Assembly (NCBI RefSeq): GCF_004307995.1
Contig: NZ_SIRE01000038.1
Location: 1 to 64,000 of the forward strand
Reading direction: 5' to 3'
Origin: Paenibacillus thalictri
GTDB taxonomy: Bacteria; Bacillota; Bacilli; Paenibacillales; NBRC-103111
DNA length: 64,000 bases
The position numbers and the translations under genes are program-made. Under the pieces are notes generated by a model. The model searched no databases and had not been told where the DNA came from. It saw nothing but the letters and a program-made list of their open reading frames with translations. Below, in pieces: positions 33,526-42,537 of this stretch; position 1 is the first letter of the stretch, and each line of letters opens with the position of its first letter.

Positions 33526-34191
33526 ATGAAAAAACTGCAAATCACACAGCAAATGGTCAGAGAAGGCGTCGTTGCGGTACTGCGCGGCGAAACTCCCGAA
33601 GAAGTCGTCGAAATGGCGAAACAATCGATCGCAGGCGGAATTAAAGTAATCGAAGTAACGATGACCGTTCCGTTTGCGCTGAGGGCGATCGAACAGCTGG
33701 CGAAAGAATATTCCAGCTCGGCCCCTGCAGACTCGGACAAATACGCGATTATCGGTGTAGGCACGGCGCTTGATCCGGAAACGGCGCGTGCGGCGATTTT
33801 GAGCGGAGCCGAATTTGTGGTAGGCCCTTCGTTGAACCCCGCTACGGTCACGTTGTGCAACAGATACCGGATTCCCGTACTGCCGGGCTGCATGACGATC
33901 CAGGAAATCCAGCATGCGCTGGAGCTTGGCGTAGACATCGTCAAGTTGTTCCCGGGCAACCTGTTCTCGCCGGCGATGATTAAGGCCGTTAAAGGCCCGC
34001 TGCCGCAAGCCAACATTATGCCGACCGGAGGCGTATCGCTCTCCAATCTTGGCGAATGGATCAAGGCGGGCGCGGTCGCCGTCGGCATCGGTTCCGATTT
34101 GACCAGCGAAGCGGTAAAAACCGGAGACTACTCGTTAGTCGCCAAGAAGGCCGCTCAATACATCGAAGCATACAAAGCAGCCAAAGCGTAA
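33526..34191 (+). CDS. kdgA: 2-keto-3-deoxy-6-phosphogluconate aldolase
   Basis: The aldolase splits KDPG into pyruvate and glyceraldehyde-3-phosphate; many members also act as 4-hydroxy-2-oxoglutarate aldolase. The 221-residue barrel has the Schiff-base Lys140 in VKLFPGN, the catalytic Glu in IEVTMT (near residue 44) and the phosphate site MPTGGVS. It ends the kdgK-kdgA operon at a strong terminator. The RBS is weak, which suggests coupling to kdgK. Confidence 0.94.
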   Translation: MKKLQITQQMVREGVVAVLRGETPEEVVEMAKQSIAGGIKVIEVTMTVPFALRAIEQLAKEYSSSAPADSDKYAIIGVGTALDPETARAAILSGAEFVVGPSLNPATVTLCNRYRIPVLPGCMTIQEIQHALELGVDIVKLFPGNLFSPAMIKAVKGPLPQANIMPTGGVSLSNLGEWIKAGAVAVGIGSDLTSEAVKTGDYSLVAKKAAQYIEAYKAAKA

Positions 34192-34227
34192 CTCCGGCGT
34201 CAGACACGGCTGCAGCACATGGATACG

Positions 34228-34268
34228 AAGGGTTCGCATGCACACTTGTTGCAGCGGGCCCTTTTTTT
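34228..34268 (+). terminator. Terminator after kdgA
   Basis: A 10-pair stem, AAGGGTTCGC with GCGGGCCCTT (two G-U), is followed by a T-run. Confidence 0.85.
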
Positions 34269-34304
34269 CACCAAATATCCCCCCAAAGGAGAGTGGCTTA
34301 ACCG

Positions 34305-36083
34305 ATGTTGAAAATGATGGAGAACATCAAGCTGAAATCTCAACTGCTCCTGCTCATCTGCCTGTCGATCGGCATTATCATCTTGCTTCAGATCATTTAT
34401 TTCAGCTGGTTTGAAAGCATCAATACGCGCAACTATTCGCAATTCCTCAAAGACAATTTAAAGCAGCTAGAAATGAAAGCGGTAACATATTCGAAAGACA
34501 TCAACAATATTATCAACATCACCTCGTTTAACGAGCTGACGTTTCAATTTGTCAATTCGCAGGACATCGACGACCGGCTACGGCTGAAAAATAATATGCA
34601 GGTGATGATCGATTCCATTTTGCTGTCCAATAAAAGCATCAACGGCATTATTATTAGCGATCTCGACATGATCAATATCGGCGCTTACAAAAGAGAGGAC
34701 TTTTGGGTACTTAATGAAGTGGCCAAATTGTACCGTGAGGGCAGCATACCGAGGAATCAGCCGACTCATTACATATTTGAGGGTCATGAAAGCGGGAAGC
34801 CGTTTTACGTCTGTGTGAATAAATCGTTTAGTTCTTACCAGTCAGGCAAAGATTTCATTACCGTTGTCGTCTACAACGCCGACAGCTTCGTGAGCACGGT
34901 ATCGGGCATCAAGCCTAACGATAACTCGCTGTTCCTTATTGCCGACAGCCACGACAACGTGATCGCCTCGAACCGTGCAGGGCTCGGGCCAGCCGATGTG
35001 CAGCAGATTAATGACGGATTCGTTCAAGGCAAAGAGCAGCCGTCGATCGCGGCTTTTATCGGAGGCAAGAAGCCGCTGGCTTATGAAATCCCCGTGGAGA
35101 CGTTAAATTGGCGGATCATCGGGATTACGCCGGATGTGGAGGTGACCAAGGATTTATCGGAGCTTAAGCGTTTTGGCGCGCTCATGGGCGGTATCGTCAT
35201 TCTGGTGCTGCTCGGATTCGGCTATACAATTAACAAAAGCATGACCGCGCCGATTACCCATATGGCTCATTTCATGAATTCGCTCGGTTCGAATTACAGC
35301 ACCCGGAGATTTGCGATTTATAGCCGCAATGAAATCAGCTTGCTGGCCAGGACGATGAATAAAATGCTCGACAACATCGACACGATGACCAGCGAGGTGG
35401 TAGCCTCGCAAGAGAAGCTGTACCAGGCGGAAATCGCCAAAAAACAAGCGCAGTTCGCCGCTTTTCAAAGCCAAGTCAACCCTCACTTCTTGTATAACAC
35501 GCTGGACTGCATCCGCAGCATCGCATTAGCCAGAGAGGTGCCTGAAATTTTCGAAATCACAACTTCGATGGCCAAAATTTTCCGGTACAGCATTAAGGAA
35601 AATACCGATGTCAAAGTAGGGGACGAGTTGGAGTGCATTCAGGACTACTTCAGCATTATTCAGATTCGCCAGAGCAACCGGTTTGCTTTGGTGTGTGAAG
35701 TCGAACCGCAGGTTATGAACTGCCTTATCCCCAAAATGATTCTTCAACCGATTGTGGAAAATGCGGTGTTCCATGGATTGGAGCAAAAGAAAGGGCCGGG
35801 TGTGCTGACGGTCCGCGGGTATGACAGCGGTGGCAAGTTGATGTTTGAGATCGAAGATGACGGTAAGGGGATGCCTGCGGAGACGCTTTCCCGGCTGGCC
35901 GCGAGTTTTGCGGCTTGGGACGTCTCGGAGGGCCAGCCGGTCGGGCGGGGAAGCAACGGTATCGGGCTAATTAATATCGACAGAAGAATCAAACTGCTAT
36001 ATGGCGGCAAGTTTGGCGTTACGGTTAACAGCAGCCGGGATGAGGGGACCAAAGTGGTGATTGTGCTGCCCGCCATTACATAA
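34305..36083 (+). CDS. Sensor histidine kinase (YesM-like)
   Basis: The 592-residue kinase has a first membrane helix at about 14-34, an extracellular sensor domain to about 285, a second helix (about 290-310), HAMP and a His_kinase domain with His394 in VNPHFLYNTLD. The ATP-binding part has ILQPIVENAVFHGLE and NGIGLINIDRRI. No response regulator adjoins it; the regulator at 41068, five genes downstream on the same strand, is the natural partner. The RBS AAAGGAGAG is rather far from ATG (about 13 bases). Confidence 0.9.
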   Translation: MLKMMENIKLKSQLLLLICLSIGIIILLQIIYFSWFESINTRNYSQFLKDNLKQLEMKAVTYSKDINNIINITSFNELTFQFVNSQDIDDRLRLKNNMQVMIDSILLSNKSINGIIISDLDMINIGAYKREDFWVLNEVAKLYREGSIPRNQPTHYIFEGHESGKPFYVCVNKSFSSYQSGKDFITVVVYNADSFVSTVSGIKPNDNSLFLIADSHDNVIASNRAGLGPADVQQINDGFVQGKEQPSIAAFIGGKKPLAYEIPVETLNWRIIGITPDVEVTKDLSELKRFGALMGGIVILVLLGFGYTINKSMTAPITHMAHFMNSLGSNYSTRRFAIYSRNEISLLARTMNKMLDNIDTMTSEVVASQEKLYQAEIAKKQAQFAAFQSQVNPHFLYNTLDCIRSIALAREVPEIFEITTSMAKIFRYSIKENTDVKVGDELECIQDYFSIIQIRQSNRFALVCEVEPQVMNCLIPKMILQPIVENAVFHGLEQKKGPGVLTVRGYDSGGKLMFEIEDDGKGMPAETLSRLAASFAAWDVSEGQPVGRGSNGIGLINIDRRIKLLYGGKFGVTVNSSRDEGTKVVIVLPAIT

Positions 36084-36119
36084 ACCGAAATTAGTCTAAA
36101 AATTCCGAAAACAGTACAT

Positions 36120-36148
36120 TTTAAAGCGCTTGCAAGATGGATTACAAT
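36120..36148 (+). promoter_or_regulatory. Promoter of the sugar operon with overlapping cre-like site
   Basis: The -35 TTTAAA (36120-36125), a 17-base spacer and -10 TACAAT (36143-36148) precede the permease gene. The sequence TTAAAGCGCTTGCA (36121-36134) resembles the CcpA cre consensus with two departures and lies on the -35 and spacer. Glucose repression through CcpA would fit the genes it controls. Confidence 0.45.
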
Positions 36149-36208
36149 ACAAACAAGCAAGGCGGCAGGGACTTAAGCCGAAGCCAACAAGCTCAAGGAG
36201 GAAGCCGA

Positions 36209-37168
36209 ATGCAGGCGGAGAGAAGCGCGATCACCGGCGAAAAACTGACCCTTCTACGAAAGTGGAATACCAGGCGCAAGCTGTATTACACATACCGCTA
36301 TGCATATTTGCTGGTCATTCCCGGATTTATTTATTTTGTTGTGTTTAAGCTAGCGCCGATGTGGGGGCTGCTGATCGCGTTTAAAGACTTCAGCCCGTTT
36401 GCCGGCTTTTGGGGCAGCGAGTGGGTCGGCTTCAAATATTTTGCAGAGTTTTTCGCAAATGAATATTTTTATTTAATGCTGCGAAATACGATTGTCATCA
36501 GCCTGATGAATCTCATTTTTTACTTCCCCGCGCCCATTCTGCTCGCGCTGCTCATTAACGAGATCCGGGTCGAGAGATTCAAGCGGCTGAACCAGACGAT
36601 CATTTATATGCCGCATTTTTTATCCTGGGTCGTTATTGCGGGTATTACGTTTTTTATGTTGTCCTCGGACGTCGGGTTTGTAAATAAGGTGATCGTCAGT
36701 ATAGGGGGTCAACCGGTCGCCTTCTTATCCAATCCGAAGCTGTTCTGGTGGGTCATACTTCTGCAAAATACGTGGAAGGAAATCGGCTGGGGCACGATTT
36801 TGTTTCTCGCGGCCATGACGCAAATCGATCCCATGTTGTACGAAGCCGCCACGATAGATGGAGCTACACGCATGCAAAAAATTACTCATGTGACGATTCC
36901 CTCCATATTGCCGACCATCATCGTGTTGTTCATTTTAAGGCTGGGCCATATTATGGACGTCGGTTTCGAACAGGTGCTGCTGATGACCAATCCTTACGTC
37001 AGGGACGTGGCCGAAGTATTCGACACGTATTCGTACAACCAGGGCATTAACCAAGGCAATTTCAGCATTGCGATTACCGTTGGTATTTTCAAAAGCATCG
37101 TGGGCCTGATTATGGTTGTGTTGTCCGACCGTCTCGTCAAACGAATGGGCCACAGCGGCATTTATTGA
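36209..37168 (+). CDS. Carbohydrate ABC transporter permease (LplB type)
   Basis: The 319-residue membrane protein has the typical YLLVIPGFIYFVVFKLAPM opening and the docking loop EAATIDGATRMQKITHVTIP. The ATG at 36209 has AAGGAGG seven bases upstream. A longer reading from 36137 has no RBS and would put the start on the promoter. It is followed by a YtcP-type permease and a binding protein. Confidence 0.92.
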   Translation: MQAERSAITGEKLTLLRKWNTRRKLYYTYRYAYLLVIPGFIYFVVFKLAPMWGLLIAFKDFSPFAGFWGSEWVGFKYFAEFFANEYFYLMLRNTIVISLMNLIFYFPAPILLALLINEIRVERFKRLNQTIIYMPHFLSWVVIAGITFFMLSSDVGFVNKVIVSIGGQPVAFLSNPKLFWWVILLQNTWKEIGWGTILFLAAMTQIDPMLYEAATIDGATRMQKITHVTIPSILPTIIVLFILRLGHIMDVGFEQVLLMTNPYVRDVAEVFDTYSYNQGINQGNFSIAITVGIFKSIVGLIMVVLSDRLVKRMGHSGIY

Positions 37169-37193
37169 TCTCACTTACGCAAGGAAGGAGCGC

Positions 37194-38069
37194 ATGCCTA
37201 TGCATTCAAAAAAAGCTTCGGTCGCCGATATGCTGATCTATACCACCGCCGGATTGATTTCGTTTATTTGCATCGCCCCCTTTTTCTATATCGTCAGCGT
37301 GTCGTTAACGGACCCAGCGGTGTATGTGCCGTTTAAGTTATATATCGTGCCGGATAAGATGTCGTTTGCCTCCTACGCGTACATCCTCTCCAACTCGAAT
37401 TTCATCAGTGCGGTCAAAAATACGCTGTTTGTTACGGTCATCGGCACCGCATTAAATATCGCGTTTACCTATACGATGGCTTACGCCTTGACCAAAAAGA
37501 ACATGCCGCACCGCAACGTGTTTATGGGGGTTGTCATTTTTGCTCTGATCTTTAACGCCGGCATTGTGCCGAATTATTTGCTGGTGAAAAACCTTGGCCT
37601 CATCAATAGCCTGTGGTCGCTCATTCTTCCGGTGCTAACCAATTCGTGGAGTCTGATCGTAGCCAAAAGCTTCATTGATTCGCTGCCGGAGGAACTGGAG
37701 GAATCGGCCAAAATCGACGGCTGCACCGAGCTGGGCACCTTCTTCCGGATCATTATCCCTTTATCCAAAGCTTCGATCGCTACGCTCACGCTTTTTTTCG
37801 CCGTCGGCCACTGGAATACATACTTCAACGCTTTGATTTATTTGACCGACTCCAGCAAGCGGACCCTACAGGTATACGTCAAATCGCTGCTGGTCGACGC
37901 ATCGACTAACGGCGCTGGAACCACGGGCAATGTCGATCTGCTCAACCTGCCTTCCGAAACGGTGCGTATGGCTACGGTTGTTCTTGCAATGCTGCCGATC
38001 ATGGCGGTGTACCCTTTTGTCCAAAGATATTTTATTAAAGGCGTCATGCTCGGCTCCATCAAGGGCTGA
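37194..38069 (+). CDS. Carbohydrate ABC transporter permease (YtcP type)
   Basis: This 291-residue membrane protein partners the preceding permease. The docking loop reads ESAKIDGCTELGTFFRIIIP and the C-terminus KGVMLGSIKG. AAGGAAGGAG stands just before two in-frame ATG codons (37194 and 37200); either may be used. A longer reading from 37116 would run back into the previous gene and has no RBS. Confidence 0.92.
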   Translation: MPMHSKKASVADMLIYTTAGLISFICIAPFFYIVSVSLTDPAVYVPFKLYIVPDKMSFASYAYILSNSNFISAVKNTLFVTVIGTALNIAFTYTMAYALTKKNMPHRNVFMGVVIFALIFNAGIVPNYLLVKNLGLINSLWSLILPVLTNSWSLIVAKSFIDSLPEELEESAKIDGCTELGTFFRIIIPLSKASIATLTLFFAVGHWNTYFNALIYLTDSSKRTLQVYVKSLLVDASTNGAGTTGNVDLLNLPSETVRMATVVLAMLPIMAVYPFVQRYFIKGVMLGSIKG

Positions 38070-38107
38070 GGTTGAAATAAACCAATCCAAGGGAGGTATG
38101 TTACGTT

Positions 38108-39655
38108 ATGCACCAAAAAGCCAGAAAGGTTTTTTACAACGCAGCAGTGCTTACCGTCGCCGCAGCGTTACTCTCGGCATGTAATGCTACGAGCACCAAT
38201 GCGCCAAGAGCCCCGAGTACCCCAGGCACTCCAAGCGCCCCGGCGGCGGAAAGCAAGAAGCCCGATCCGGCCGTTATCCGCGGCATGGCTAACTTGTACA
38301 GCCAGGCACCGGCTAAGGATAGTGAGTTCTGGAAGAAGATGGAGAGCGAGTTTAACGTCAACTACACAGTGGATTGGGTGCCTGCGGACAATTACCAGCA
38401 GAAGCTGGACCTTGTGCTTGCGTCGGGTGACATTCCCGACCTGATGCAAATTACGAACACAACGGCGCCAAGCATATTAAAAGCGGTCAAAGCCGGCGCT
38501 TTCTGGGATTTAACGCCGTACCTGGGGGATTTCAGCAAGTACCCCAATTTCAAAAAATATACGAACCAAAATGCCTGGGTGCTCAGCAAGGTCGGCGGAA
38601 AAAATTATTTTGTGCCGAGAACGCGCGGCAATCTGGATTCCGCGATTTTTATCCGCCAGGACTGGCTGGACAAGTTAAAGCTGAAGGCGCCTACGACGCT
38701 GGAAGAATTCGCCGAGGTGATGAAGGTTATCGCCCAAAGCGACCCGGACGGCAACGGCAAAATCGATACGATCGGCGTACTGCCGAACGCCGGCTTTTTC
38801 GCCGCGGGTTTCGGTACCCGGGATCCGGTGCGCGACAGCAACGGGGGCATTATTCACGCCAACTTAACAACCAATTATGCCGATTACGTGCAATATATGA
38901 GGGACTTGTACAAGGCCGGCGCGATTCCGAAGGAATTCGCCTTGATTAACGGCACGCAGCAGGAAGAGATGTTTATGACGGGACGTTCCGCTACTCTGGT
39001 CAAAAACGCATGGCACAAATACCGGATGGAGCAGGAAAACCAGAAGACGCAGCCGGGCGCCAAAGTAACGATTTTGCCTTATTTGAAGGGGCCTAAGGGG
39101 TATTCCCATATTTACGATTTGGGTTATTTCGGCGGGATGGCGATTTCCAAGAAGGTCGACGAGAAAAAAATGCTGCGCATTCTCGATTTCCTTCATGCCA
39201 CTACGGATGAGAAATACTATAACTTCGTCAACTTCGGCATCGAAGGCGTCCATTATACGCTGAAGGACGGCTTCCCGTCACTGACCGATGCAGGCAAAAA
39301 AGAAGTCAACAGCTCATTTAACGCACCGTTTATTTTCTCGACGGCCGAATTCGCCAAGGTGGACAGCCCGCTTGCGCCGATGTCCTACAACCTGCAGGTC
39401 AGGGAAGAAATGAAGGCGCTTTACAAGATTGACGCCAAAATCGAGCTGTTTAACGTTCTGCAATCCGATGCATGGAGCAGCGCATGGTCCAAAGTAAAAG
39501 ATGAGTTTGCGTCGATGGAAGCCAAAGCGATTACAGGAGCGATCTCGATCGACGATTTTAAAGCTTATCAGAAGAAACTGCTGGATAATCCGGATGTGGT
39601 CAAGTCGGCCGGCGAATTTGCCAAGAGCTATGAGGAATTTTTCGGCAAAAAGTAA
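38108..39655 (+). CDS. Sugar ABC transporter substrate-binding lipoprotein (LipO family)
   Basis: The 515-residue lipoprotein has lipobox LLSAC (Cys25) and a Pro/Ala/Thr/Ser-rich linker, then the solute-binding domain. Near residue 215 it has a calcium-loop-like DPDGNGKIDTIG, also present in the binding protein at 45078 and common in this family. It supplies substrate to the permeases just upstream. Substrate is unknown; the neighbouring KDG genes suggest a uronate-containing or acidic oligosaccharide. Confidence 0.93.
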   Translation: MHQKARKVFYNAAVLTVAAALLSACNATSTNAPRAPSTPGTPSAPAAESKKPDPAVIRGMANLYSQAPAKDSEFWKKMESEFNVNYTVDWVPADNYQQKLDLVLASGDIPDLMQITNTTAPSILKAVKAGAFWDLTPYLGDFSKYPNFKKYTNQNAWVLSKVGGKNYFVPRTRGNLDSAIFIRQDWLDKLKLKAPTTLEEFAEVMKVIAQSDPDGNGKIDTIGVLPNAGFFAAGFGTRDPVRDSNGGIIHANLTTNYADYVQYMRDLYKAGAIPKEFALINGTQQEEMFMTGRSATLVKNAWHKYRMEQENQKTQPGAKVTILPYLKGPKGYSHIYDLGYFGGMAISKKVDEKKMLRILDFLHATTDEKYYNFVNFGIEGVHYTLKDGFPSLTDAGKKEVNSSFNAPFIFSTAEFAKVDSPLAPMSYNLQVREEMKALYKIDAKIELFNVLQSDAWSSAWSKVKDEFASMEAKAITGAISIDDFKAYQKKLLDNPDVVKSAGEFAKSYEEFFGKK

Positions 39656-39712
39656 ATCGCCGCGCTGTTCAATTATAAATCAAATCTTACTAAGAGACGG
39701 GAGAACTGAACC

Positions 39713-41002
39713 ATGTATATCAAAGAAGTCGCATCCAGCTTGTATCCTTGGGATTTGGCCGATGAGGGAGTGGAGACGTGTGTCGACAATGTGGTCGAGC
39801 ACAGCTTGGTGAACAGTGTGTATTTGGTCGGTATCATGCATAAGGAAAAAAGACCGCTGACCAGTTTGTTTTACACGCACAATCCGAAACGCAAGTTTTA
39901 CTTGCCGGAAGACAGCCGCATTTATTACCGCATGGATGAAGCGAATTTCGCCAATACGCCGCTGAAGCCGATGTATTCCGACCGCGATTTTCTGAAAGGG
40001 ACGGACTGGCTGGACCAACTGACGGAATACGGCAGAAAAAAGAATTTGAAGACGGGCGCAGAAATCTCCCATACGTTTTTTGACTGTGAAGTGGCCAAGA
40101 AGGAGTTTCCCGACGTGCTGCAAAAAAACATTCACGGCGGCATTATCGAACGCCATTTCTGCTGCAACAACGATCATGTAAAGGAATACATGAAGGCGAT
40201 TTTTTACGATACCGTAAAAAATCACGACGTCGATTTTGTACAAACGTGCATGATGTTGTTTGCCATCGGCGAACCGGTTAAAGCCCCTTGGTTTATGGAA
40301 AACGATCCGGAGAACAAGGTAGGCGCGCTGCTTGGCGTGCTTAAGGGAGGCTGCTTCTGCTCGCATTGCCGGGAGAAAGCGATCGGCATGGGATACGATT
40401 GGGACCGCATCGTCAGCGATTTGAAAGGTCTGGAGCAGCTTGTCTACGCGACGGCTTATCATAACCTCGATTCTGTGATGGATAATCATGTGCTGATGGG
40501 CAGCGACTTGCTGGAAACCGGGCTGTTGCTTGAATATCCGTCCCTGTACCAGTTCCTTGAGTTCCGCATGAAATCGATCGCTGTGCTGTTTAAGGAAATT
40601 CAGGTATCGATCAAATCGGCGAATCCTAAGGCGGATTTCCGGTACAACAACTACTTGAGATATCCTGAGCTTGCGGGCTTGGACTTCGCTTCGGTCAAGG
40701 ATTACCTGGACTCGGTCCGGGATTCCGACTACACCGAGCAGCTCGGCGCTCCCGACAAATTTAAGAGAAAAAGAAACACGATTTTGAAAATACGCCGCGG
40801 CATCGGATATGACAAAGATTTGATCGCCGCCTTTGCGCCGCGTCCGAACGCCACGCCGGAATTGATCCGCGAAAGCATCAAGGTGCTGAGCACGCTTGGC
40901 GTGGACGGCTTGTCGCTGGGACACTACGACGGCGCGACGTTTGAACTGCTGGACGCGGTGAAGACGGGGATGCGCGAAGCGGGGCTGGAAATAAGAAAAT
41001 AG
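39713..41002 (+). CDS. Unrecognised TIM-barrel-like protein, paralogue 1, putative glycoside hydrolase
   Basis: This 429-residue protein has no signal peptide or membrane segment, so it should be cytoplasmic. It opens with SSLYPWDLADEG and contains GAEISHTFFD (near 117), a Cys motif GGCFCSHCREKA (C-x-C-x2-C, near 210) and a C-terminal DGLSLGHYDGATFELLDA. Alternating strand and helix lengths suggest an (alpha/beta)8 barrel like those of uncharacterised glycosidase families. I do not recognise the family, so no reaction is assigned. It follows the sugar-binding protein in the operon and is paralogous over its whole length to the protein at 42538. It probably acts on the imported sugar. GGGAG lies nine bases before ATG. 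Confidence 0.8.
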   Translation: MYIKEVASSLYPWDLADEGVETCVDNVVEHSLVNSVYLVGIMHKEKRPLTSLFYTHNPKRKFYLPEDSRIYYRMDEANFANTPLKPMYSDRDFLKGTDWLDQLTEYGRKKNLKTGAEISHTFFDCEVAKKEFPDVLQKNIHGGIIERHFCCNNDHVKEYMKAIFYDTVKNHDVDFVQTCMMLFAIGEPVKAPWFMENDPENKVGALLGVLKGGCFCSHCREKAIGMGYDWDRIVSDLKGLEQLVYATAYHNLDSVMDNHVLMGSDLLETGLLLEYPSLYQFLEFRMKSIAVLFKEIQVSIKSANPKADFRYNNYLRYPELAGLDFASVKDYLDSVRDSDYTEQLGAPDKFKRKRNTILKIRRGIGYDKDLIAAFAPRPNATPELIRESIKVLSTLGVDGLSLGHYDGATFELLDAVKTGMREAGLEIRK

Positions 41003-41013
41003 CTGATATGATA

Positions 41014-41045
41014 GGCCCCGGCTGACCGTTCGTTCAGCCGGGGCT
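41014..41045 (+). other. Intercistronic hairpin before the response regulator gene
   Basis: The 11-base arms GCCCCGGCTGA and TCAGCCGGGGC pair almost perfectly over a short loop, with no T-run. It may stabilise the upstream mRNA or lower expression of the regulator within the operon. Confidence 0.55.
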
Positions 41046-41067
41046 GCGATCATGACGGAGGGCGCCT

Positions 41068-42525
41068 ATGTATAAGGTCATATTGGTCGACGATGAAATT
41101 TGGTCCCTCGAAGGCATTAGAAAATTGTTTGAATGGGAGGAGATGGGGTTTGCCGTTACGGCCCAGGTGACGGATGCCGCCGAAGCTTATGAGCTGATTG
41201 TCAGCACGAACCCGGACGTCGTTGTCACGGATATCCGCATGCCCGAAATGTCCGGTATCGAACTGCTGCATCAATCGCGCCGGGAGGGCATGGATTGCGA
41301 ATTTATCATTATCAGCGGTTTTGCGGAATTTCAGTACGCCCAGGAGGCGCTGCGGCACGGCGCTTTTGATTATCAGCTGAAGCCGATTGAACGAAGCGCG
41401 GCGGGAAATTTGCTGGCGAGGCTGAAGTCACATTTGGCCAAAAAGAAATCCGCTGAGCACATGGAACTGCTGAAACAGTTAAGTCTGGGCCGCATGAGTG
41501 CAGCGGAGCTGTCGGATCATCTGCATTTTCATCCCGACGGGGCACACTGGCAGGTTGCCATTGTTGAAGGGAGCGATGCAGACGATATTTCCGCGGCAGA
41601 TCGTCTGCCAGGCGGAATGAACCACTTTACGTTTCGGATCGGAGAAGGAAAGGCGGTGCTGCTGCTTAACGGCGGCCCGATGCTGGAAGCCGAGGTATGG
41701 CGCGAGCTGAACAGCGGGCGCTGCGGTCCCGGGGCCAGCACGGGTATCAGCAGCATGACGCAAGACGCCGAGCGGCTTCCTGCGCTGATCAAGGAAGCGG
41801 AGATGGCGGCGGCCCAACATTTTATAACGGGTCAGCCCGGCATTGCGCAGTTTAATGCTAAAGCTTGCGCGGCGGCAGAACGTTTTGCCAAGCAGCTGGA
41901 GAAACTGCTGATGTTGAAAGACTTTGCAGAGATTAGCGATCTGGTAGATGGCATCCCCGAGCTGTTTGCGGAGCATCGGCTGGGCATTCCTCATGCAGTT
42001 GCCTTATGGAATGAGGTGGCCGTCCTGATTCGAAAAAGGCTGGAGAGCGATGCGTCTGCCATCCGGCTTGATTTCCTCGATTATGAAGAAATGCTCGCCA
42101 AGTTCGATAGTCTTCCCTCGTTATGCCGCACCATGAAGCAGGTTCTGCAACAAATGTGCTGCGCGGGAAGCGGCGGGCTTGGCAAATCGCAGCATTACAA
42201 CGGCAATTTCATGGCGCTGCTGGAGTATGTCAACCAAAACTACAACAAGGAGCTTGCTTTGGGCGAGCTTGCGGAACGGTTTTATCTGAATATGAGCTAT
42301 TGCAGCGAGCTGTTTAAGAAGGTGACGGGTTATACGTTCAGCGACTACGTGACAAGGCTGCGGATGGAAGCGGCGGCGGAGCTCATACGCACCGGGGAGC
42401 ATAGCGCGGATTATGTGTGCCGGATGACCGGGTACAACGATTATTATTACTTCAGCAAAATATTTAAAAAATTTCATGGCGTACCGCCGTCCCAACTGGC
42501 GGGAAGAGGGGTACGCAGCTCTTAG
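41068..42525 (+). CDS. Response regulator with AraC-type DNA-binding domain (YesN-like)
   Basis: The 485-residue regulator has a receiver domain with Asp55 and Lys105, a long middle region without a recognised domain (about 125-380), and two AraC helix-turn-helix motifs at about 385-480 (LAERFYLNMSYCSELFKK and VCRMTGYNDYYYFSKIFKK). GGAGG lies six bases before ATG. It lies between two paralogous enzyme genes and is probably phosphorylated by the kinase at 34305, which has no neighbouring regulator. Confidence 0.92.
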   Translation: MYKVILVDDEIWSLEGIRKLFEWEEMGFAVTAQVTDAAEAYELIVSTNPDVVVTDIRMPEMSGIELLHQSRREGMDCEFIIISGFAEFQYAQEALRHGAFDYQLKPIERSAAGNLLARLKSHLAKKKSAEHMELLKQLSLGRMSAAELSDHLHFHPDGAHWQVAIVEGSDADDISAADRLPGGMNHFTFRIGEGKAVLLLNGGPMLEAEVWRELNSGRCGPGASTGISSMTQDAERLPALIKEAEMAAAQHFITGQPGIAQFNAKACAAAERFAKQLEKLLMLKDFAEISDLVDGIPELFAEHRLGIPHAVALWNEVAVLIRKRLESDASAIRLDFLDYEEMLAKFDSLPSLCRTMKQVLQQMCCAGSGGLGKSQHYNGNFMALLEYVNQNYNKELALGELAERFYLNMSYCSELFKKVTGYTFSDYVTRLRMEAAAELIRTGEHSADYVCRMTGYNDYYYFSKIFKKFHGVPPSQLAGRGVRSS

Positions 42526-42537
42526 GAGGCAGCCGTT

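Noticed and set aside
39680..41053. A 457-codon open frame antisense to the first TIM-barrel-like gene
   Set aside because: The plus-strand gene has a clear RBS, an operon position and a full-length paralogue. The antisense frame has none of these.
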